From JADJYF01 sp965278995 (GTDB taxonomy: Bacteria; Pseudomonadota; Gammaproteobacteria; Ga0077536): a stretch of 64,000 nucleotides of DNA. Each line of letters begins with the position of its first letter. Position 1 is the stretch's first letter. Shown piece after piece: positions 59,919 through 64,000 of this stretch. The translations under genes were made by a program, and so were the position numbers. The stretch is from the NCBI GenBank assembly GCA_965278995.1, contig OZ257136.1:3534001-3598000 (forward strand), given 5' to 3'. The notes beneath the pieces were generated by a model, which saw only the letters and a program-made list of their open reading frames with translations, ran no database searches and was not told where the DNA came from.

Positions 59919-61178
59919 ATGAGCCGGCGCTGGCCCGCCCGCTATACCGTTGTGACGCTGTCGTTCTGGGCGGTCTTCATCTGCTATATCGATCGCGTCA
60001 ACATTTCAGTTGCCGTCGTCGCGATGAAAGAGACTTTCGGCTGGACCGAGACCACCAAAGGTCTGGTGCTATCGTCGTTCTTCATCGGTTACATGGCGCT
60101 GCAGATTGCCTCGGGTTGGCTCGCCAACCGCATCGGCGGCCGGATAGTGCTCGGCTTCGCCGTGTTGTGGTGGTCGATGTTTACCGTGTTGACGCCGCCC
60201 GCTGCATTCGTTTCGCTGACGATGCTCATCGTCACCCGTATCGTGCTGGGCCTTGGCGAGGGTGCCACTTTCCCGACCATCTACACGCTCTACCGGCGCT
60301 GGATCCCCGAAGTCGAACGATCTCGCTCAGTCGCGTTGCTGGTCAGCGCGATTCCCGCCGGCACACTGTTCGCGCTGCTCACGACCGGCTGGTTGATCGA
60401 ACGTTACGGTTGGCCATCGGTGTTCTACAGCTTTGGTGCGGTCGGCTTTGTGTGGGCGCTGGCGTGGTTCTACTTCATCCATGACGACCCTGAACTGGAC
60501 CCGCGCGCGGACGAGACCGAAAAAGCCCTGCTCCGGCCGATGCGCGCGTTGAACGAAAATAAAACCGGTGTCCCGTGGCGCCTTCTGCTGCGTAAAGCTC
60601 CCATGTGGGCACTGATCTACAACCACTTTGTCAGTAACTGGGCGTTCTACGTGCTGCTGTCGTGGCTGCCGAGTTATTTCAAGACCGTGCAAGGTGTGAG
60701 CCTGATGAGCGCGGGATTCTATTCAGCGGTGCCATGGATGACGATGTTCGTTACCGCGAATCTTGCCGGCTGGATCGCCGACACGATGATCAAGCGTGGT
60801 ACGCGCACGACGACGGTACGCAAGATCATGCAGGCGACCGGGCTGATCGGTTCGGCCATATTCCTGTTGCTGGTCCGCGATGCCGGCGATGCTACGACCG
60901 CGATGTGGCTGATGTGCGGCGCGCTCGGCCTCACCGCACTGACGTGGGCTGGCTACAGCCCCAATCACCTCGAAATTGCGCCGCGTTATGCCGACATCCT
61001 GCTCGGCCTGACCAATACTTTCGGCACTGTGCCCGGCATCATCGGTGTCGCCGTGACCGGCTGGCTGGTCGAAGTCTCCGGCACTTACGATGCGGCGTTC
61101 ATGCTCGCTGCCGGATTGAATGTGAGCGGCGCAATCGTCTGGCTGCTGTGGATGACGAGCGAGCCCATTGTCGATTGA
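59919..61178 (+). CDS. MFS transporter, anion:cation symporter type
   Basis: The product has 419 residues from ATG 59919 and 12 predicted spans. The opening SFWAVFICYIDRVNISVAVV and the loop WLANRIGGRIVLGFAVLWWS match the ACS/SLC17-like group, as does GLGEGATFPTIYTLYRRWIP near 110. It likely transports an organic anion. A long in-frame extension upstream to 59733 overlaps the metallopeptidase and is rejected. The flavoprotein gene overlaps its stop by 11 nt. Confidence 0.92.
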   Translation: MSRRWPARYTVVTLSFWAVFICYIDRVNISVAVVAMKETFGWTETTKGLVLSSFFIGYMALQIASGWLANRIGGRIVLGFAVLWWSMFTVLTPPAAFVSLTMLIVTRIVLGLGEGATFPTIYTLYRRWIPEVERSRSVALLVSAIPAGTLFALLTTGWLIERYGWPSVFYSFGAVGFVWALAWFYFIHDDPELDPRADETEKALLRPMRALNENKTGVPWRLLLRKAPMWALIYNHFVSNWAFYVLLSWLPSYFKTVQGVSLMSAGFYSAVPWMTMFVTANLAGWIADTMIKRGTRTTTVRKIMQATGLIGSAIFLLLVRDAGDATTAMWLMCGALGLTALTWAGYSPNHLEIAPRYADILLGLTNTFGTVPGIIGVAVTGWLVEVSGTYDAAFMLAAGLNVSGAIVWLLWMTSEPIVD

Positions 61179-62451
61179 GTGGGGCGCGTACCGACCGCAA
61201 GTTGCCGTTGTCGGCGGCGGCCCGGCCGGCCTCATGGCAGCCGACACGCTTGTCGCTGGCGGTGCTGAGGTACGGCTGTTCGATGCGATGGCCTCCTGTG
61301 GACGCAAGTTTCTGCTCGCCGGCAAAGGCGGATTGAACCTGACCCACGGCGAACGGACCAGCGCGTTGCTGCAACGCTACGGCGCGCGACAAACCGAACT
61401 CGCCGGAGCACTGCGCGCACTCGATGGGCCCGCCGTTCGCGATTTCGCGCAGACTCTCGGCATCGAGACTTTCATCGGCAGTTCCGGGCGCGTGTTTCCG
61501 CGCGATTTGAAAGCAGCGCCCCTGTTAAGAGCCTGGCTGCGTCGACTGCGCGCGGCTGGCGTCGTGTTTCATCCCCGTTATCGCTGTTGCGGTGTCGACG
61601 CCGACGGCACACTTGCTTTCGAATCGCCTTCGGGCCCTGCCAACCTGCGCTTTGACGCCTGCGTACTCGCGCTTGGCGGAGGCAGCTGGCCAGCACTGGG
61701 TGCTGACGGCCGTTGGGTCGATTGGCTGGCGCAACAACAGGTCGAGATAGCACCGCTGCAGCCGGCCAATTGCGGCTTCGAGTGCGCCTGGAGCGCACAT
61801 CTGCGTACGCAGTACGCCAGTACCGCGATCAAGAATATCCGCCTGCGACATCGGGATGCGAGCGGCGCGGTCAGCGAGGCCACCGGCGAATTCATGCTGA
61901 GTGCTTACGGCCTCGAAGGCAATGCGGTCTATGCACTCTCTGGCCGTTTGCGCGATTCCATTGCGCAGCACGGCAACGCGATACTCGAGGTCGATCTGGC
62001 ACCGGCGCGCCCGTTGGCTGAACTGACCGCCGCACTGACCCTGCCCCGAGGTCGCCATACGCTCGCTCATCAGCTCGACCGGCGTGCCGGGATCCGCGGC
62101 GCCAAAGCTGCGCTGCTGCGCGAATGTCTGCCTGCCGACGCTTTCGGTATACCGGCAACGCTCGCACAGGGCATTAAAGCGCTGCCCATTCGCCTGCTCC
62201 GCACACGGCCATTGAGTGAAGCGATCAGCAGTGCCGGCGGCGTGACATTCGAGGCGCTGGACGAGCGCTTTATGCTGCATAAGCTGCCCGGCGTGTTCTG
62301 CGCCGGCGAGATGCTGGACTGGGAAGCGCCGACCGGGGGATACCTCCTCACCGCCTGTCTCGCCACTGGCAAAGCTGCGGCAGGCGGTGCGCTGACGTGG
62401 CTGGCCGAGCACGGCCACTCTTCCCAGCAACCTCCTGTTTCGCTACCTTGA
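61168..62451 (+). CDS. BaiN/HI0933-like FAD-dependent oxidoreductase (TIGR03862 type)
   Basis: The product has 427 residues from TTG 61168, overlapping the MFS stop. An FAD-binding G-G-G-P-A-G at about 17-22 and the family signature C-G-R-K-F-L-L-A-G-K-G-G-L-N-L-T near 50 are present. So are G-S-S-G-R-V-F-P-R near 110, ALGGGSWPALGADG near 170 and the C-terminal G-E-M-L-D-W-E-A-P-T-G-G-Y near 390. The substrate is unknown. The only plausible starts are TTG and other rare codons, because the FAD motif lies so near the N-terminus. Confidence 0.92.
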   Translation: MSIEWGAYRPQVAVVGGGPAGLMAADTLVAGGAEVRLFDAMASCGRKFLLAGKGGLNLTHGERTSALLQRYGARQTELAGALRALDGPAVRDFAQTLGIETFIGSSGRVFPRDLKAAPLLRAWLRRLRAAGVVFHPRYRCCGVDADGTLAFESPSGPANLRFDACVLALGGGSWPALGADGRWVDWLAQQQVEIAPLQPANCGFECAWSAHLRTQYASTAIKNIRLRHRDASGAVSEATGEFMLSAYGLEGNAVYALSGRLRDSIAQHGNAILEVDLAPARPLAELTAALTLPRGRHTLAHQLDRRAGIRGAKAALLRECLPADAFGIPATLAQGIKALPIRLLRTRPLSEAISSAGGVTFEALDERFMLHKLPGVFCAGEMLDWEAPTGGYLLTACLATGKAAAGGALTWLAEHGHSSQQPPVSLP

Positions 62452-62485
62452 GCACCACCGTAATCCCGCTACCAGGAGCCCAGCC

Positions 62486-62983
62486 ATGGCGACGTTACCC
62501 GAAGGCTATCCGACCGAAGCGTTTGCCGCATTCGATTTGTTGAAATCACGCCGCGTGCTATCTGTACAGGATCTGCAGGTCCTGGCCATGATCGAATCCT
62601 ATGGCGAAGTGTTCTATCGCATCATTGCCGCCGGCGTGACGGACGAGGAAGCGAAAAAGCTGCTCACACGCAACGCCCAGGAAGAACGCGGACATGCGCA
62701 TCGAATTCTCAAAGCGATTGAACTGAAAGGCGGCGAGCCGTTCAAGCTGCCGGCCATCGACGACAATCCGTTCATGGCTTTCGCGCCAGCCACGTTGACG
62801 GCGGATGCCGACCTGCTGGCGGCGCTCGAGAAAGGCGAAGTCGATGGCGACCTCTGTTACCAGACGTGGGCCGAAGCCGAAAGCGACCCGACCATCGCGG
62901 CCATCTACCGCCTGAACGGGCGTGAGGAAACGCGTCACAGCGAACGCGTGACACGCGCCAAGACGCTACTGCTGGCGGCCTGA
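62486..62983 (+). CDS. ferritin-like domain protein
   Basis: The product has 165 residues, helical throughout. Candidate diiron ligands: Glu in VLAMIESYGEVFYRIIA (about residue 37), E-E-R-G-H-A-H-R (about 67-71), and E-E-T-R-H-S-E-R near 150. This is the rubrerythrin/ferritin-like superfamily, without a rubredoxin domain. Likely roles are iron handling or peroxide reduction. It is separated by 34 bp from the flavoprotein gene and followed by a hairpin at 63003. Confidence 0.86.
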   Translation: MATLPEGYPTEAFAAFDLLKSRRVLSVQDLQVLAMIESYGEVFYRIIAAGVTDEEAKKLLTRNAQEERGHAHRILKAIELKGGEPFKLPAIDDNPFMAFAPATLTADADLLAALEKGEVDGDLCYQTWAEAESDPTIAAIYRLNGREETRHSERVTRAKTLLLAA

Positions 62984-63002
62984 CCGGAAATTCAGTCAGC
63001 CG

Positions 63003-63040
63003 CTGAATGCGCGCGGGATCACAGATCCCGGCGCATTCAG
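63003..63040 (+). terminator. hairpin after the ferritin-like gene
   Basis: CTGAATGCGC (63003-63012) pairs with GCGCATTCAG (63031-63040), and GGGATC with GATCCC inside it. A short TTTT follows about 8 nt on. It sits 20 bp after the stop at 62983, so it probably ends this transcript. Confidence 0.65.
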
Positions 63041-63125
63041 GACGGAGTTTTCGATCGTTAACATGCGGCGGTCACAGTTGGCAGTTTATCGACGGTGACT
63101 GAGCTTGAATGGCCGCCAGTCACCG

Positions 63126-63824
63126 ATGGAACTCGCCAGCATGCTCCGTATTTCTCACCGCCAATCGCGCCACGCCCTGCTCAAGGCCGCGACTTTCACG
63201 GCAATTGCGCTCGTTTCGAGCATGGCTTCGGCCATGGTCGTGCCGACCTACCTCAGCGATTTCCTCGGCGTCGCGCCCGGTACGGCAACTTCGGCGTCCA
63301 ATGCGCCATACACGCAGGTGGTGGCAAGTTCGTATGGGTTCGGCGCAGACAGCCCCGGTAATTTCGACGCAGACCAGATCGATTTCGTCGACACCGACCC
63401 GTTCGCCAAAGGGATTGGTGCGCACCCGCCGTCTGAAGGCGAAACGCTGATCGAATTCAATCTGCAGGCACTGCGCGCAGACGGCTTCGTGTTCAACACG
63501 TTCCTGACCCAGGTTGGTATCGATCAGCCGTCCGGTGGCAACAGTGGCGCCCGCTTCAATGTTTATCTCGACGGCCTGCTGGTCAGTTTCACTGACATCG
63601 CCAACGTCAACACGGCGAGCGTCGCGCTCGCCATCGCCCTCGGCGATGCTGACATTCTGGGCCTGGGCACGCAGCGTCTCGGTATCTTCAACGGCAACCA
63701 TGCCGGCTGGGGCGACGCCCGCCTCGAGCAGCTGAATGCGGTACCGCTGCCTGGTGCCGTGTGGTTGCTGGCTTCGGCAGTCGTTGCCGTGGGCACTATC
63801 GGGCGGCGACGGAACTCCGTCTGA
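63126..63824 (+). CDS. VPLPA-CTERM sorting domain protein
   Basis: The product has 232 residues (ATG 63126; ATG 63141 is an alternative). A signal peptide ends near SMASA. The mature domain of about 170 residues is beta-rich with Asp/Asn-rich loops (AAGSGNNSGARFNVYLDGLL-like region). The C-terminus has V-P-L-P-G-A-V-W-L-L, a helix, and the basic end GRRRN, the VPLPA-CTERM signal recognised by exosortase-type sorting. It is the second CTERM-bearing protein in the window. No sorting enzyme is nearby. Confidence 0.84.
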   Translation: MELASMLRISHRQSRHALLKAATFTAIALVSSMASAMVVPTYLSDFLGVAPGTATSASNAPYTQVVASSYGFGADSPGNFDADQIDFVDTDPFAKGIGAHPPSEGETLIEFNLQALRADGFVFNTFLTQVGIDQPSGGNSGARFNVYLDGLLVSFTDIANVNTASVALAIALGDADILGLGTQRLGIFNGNHAGWGDARLEQLNAVPLPGAVWLLASAVVAVGTIGRRRNSV

Positions 63825-63937
63825 AGTCCGCCACAGCATCTCGCCAGCAGTCTACGCAGATTGCCACCCAGTCGGCAGTCTTGGCCGACTTCAACTGTTA
63901 AATAACGTGACACTCATGCTTTCCCGGCAGGTTGTCG

Positions 63938-64000
63938 ATGCTGTGCTGTTGCCTGGTGTTCGTGCTGCTGTTCGGCGCCTGGCCTCTGGCTGCGGCCGCT
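63938..64000 (+). CDS. start of a secreted protein (partial)
   Basis: The frame opens at ATG 63938 with AGG 7 nt upstream and encodes MLCCCLVFVLLFGAWPLAAA plus A before the window ends. This is a textbook signal peptide. The other frame starting at 63916 gives a less protein-like sequence. Product unknown. Confidence 0.5.
   Translation, partial: MLCCCLVFVLLFGAWPLAAAA

Noticed and set aside
1..64000. tRNA, rRNA, CRISPR, insertion sequence, phage or toxin-antitoxin genes
   Set aside because: Looked for on both strands and not seen. The 'phage holin' family gene at 4991 is a chromosomal YqjE-type protein, not a prophage marker.

Overview
The window is a 64 kb piece of a high-GC proteobacterial chromosome, most likely an environmental gammaproteobacterium of the Steroidobacter/Nevskia/Xanthomonadales sort. 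That placement is inferred from gene content: SlyX, a ybhP-clsB-like pair, YqjE/YqjK relatives, an HpnN-like RND protein, NdvB-type glucan synthase, and PEP-CTERM and VPLPA-CTERM proteins. No rRNA or tRNA gene, CRISPR array, prophage or insertion sequence was seen. Genes are dense, with many 1-13 nt overlaps.

Region 1 (1-14.1 kb) is an envelope and stress block: a partial AsmA protein, a 24-residue membrane peptide, a double TM2 protein, SlyX, two exported unknowns, a DUF3667 protein, the small-protein run lmo0937-like/DUF883/YqjE/YqjK, two OmpA-like proteins sharing a recently duplicated domain, a small outer-membrane protein, an unknown-cls-EEP operon, and the BON/DUF3309 group. Several of these genes encode fewer than 60 residues.

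Region 2 (14.1-30.0 kb) holds a PAS-GGDEF diguanylate cyclase, two tandem Crp/Fnr regulators, a 2927-residue cyclic beta-1,2-glucan synthase, and the convergent phosphoketolase-acetate kinase pair. This looks like a regulated carbon-overflow and periplasmic-glucan module. An orphan plus-strand terminator at 29.5 kb hints at a small RNA beside xfp.

Region 3 (30.0-43.2 kb) contains a K+-channel-like membrane protein, fumC, a cytosolic trypsin-like protease, a superoxide dismutase translationally coupled to a ferritin-like protein, a zinc alcohol dehydrogenase, the Kup potassium transporter, an HpnN-like MMPL transporter, a methyltransferase, and an ExbB-ExbD-ExbD energiser.

Region 4 (43.2-50.8 kb) carries a second MMPL transporter coupled to a VOC protein, then an SDR, a luciferase-like monooxygenase, an EthD gene broken by an in-frame amber codon, an MFS transporter and an HSL-type esterase. 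It reads as a lipid or aromatic catabolic neighbourhood.

Region 5 (50.8-64 kb) has a double PilZ protein with an unknown partner, an ECF sigma/zf-HC2 anti-sigma pair, a FAPW-repeat secreted peptide, a GST, a PEP-CTERM-like protein, a 79-bp palindromic repeat, an AraC regulator beside a fused 3-oxoacid CoA-transferase, a YgjP-like metallopeptidase, an MFS-flavoprotein pair, a ferritin-like protein, a VPLPA-CTERM protein and the first 21 codons of a secreted protein. No single locus is clearly an unknown system. The best leads are the orphan terminator/sRNA, the small-protein stress block, the MMPL-ExbBDD cluster, and the PilZ plus 369-residue unknown.
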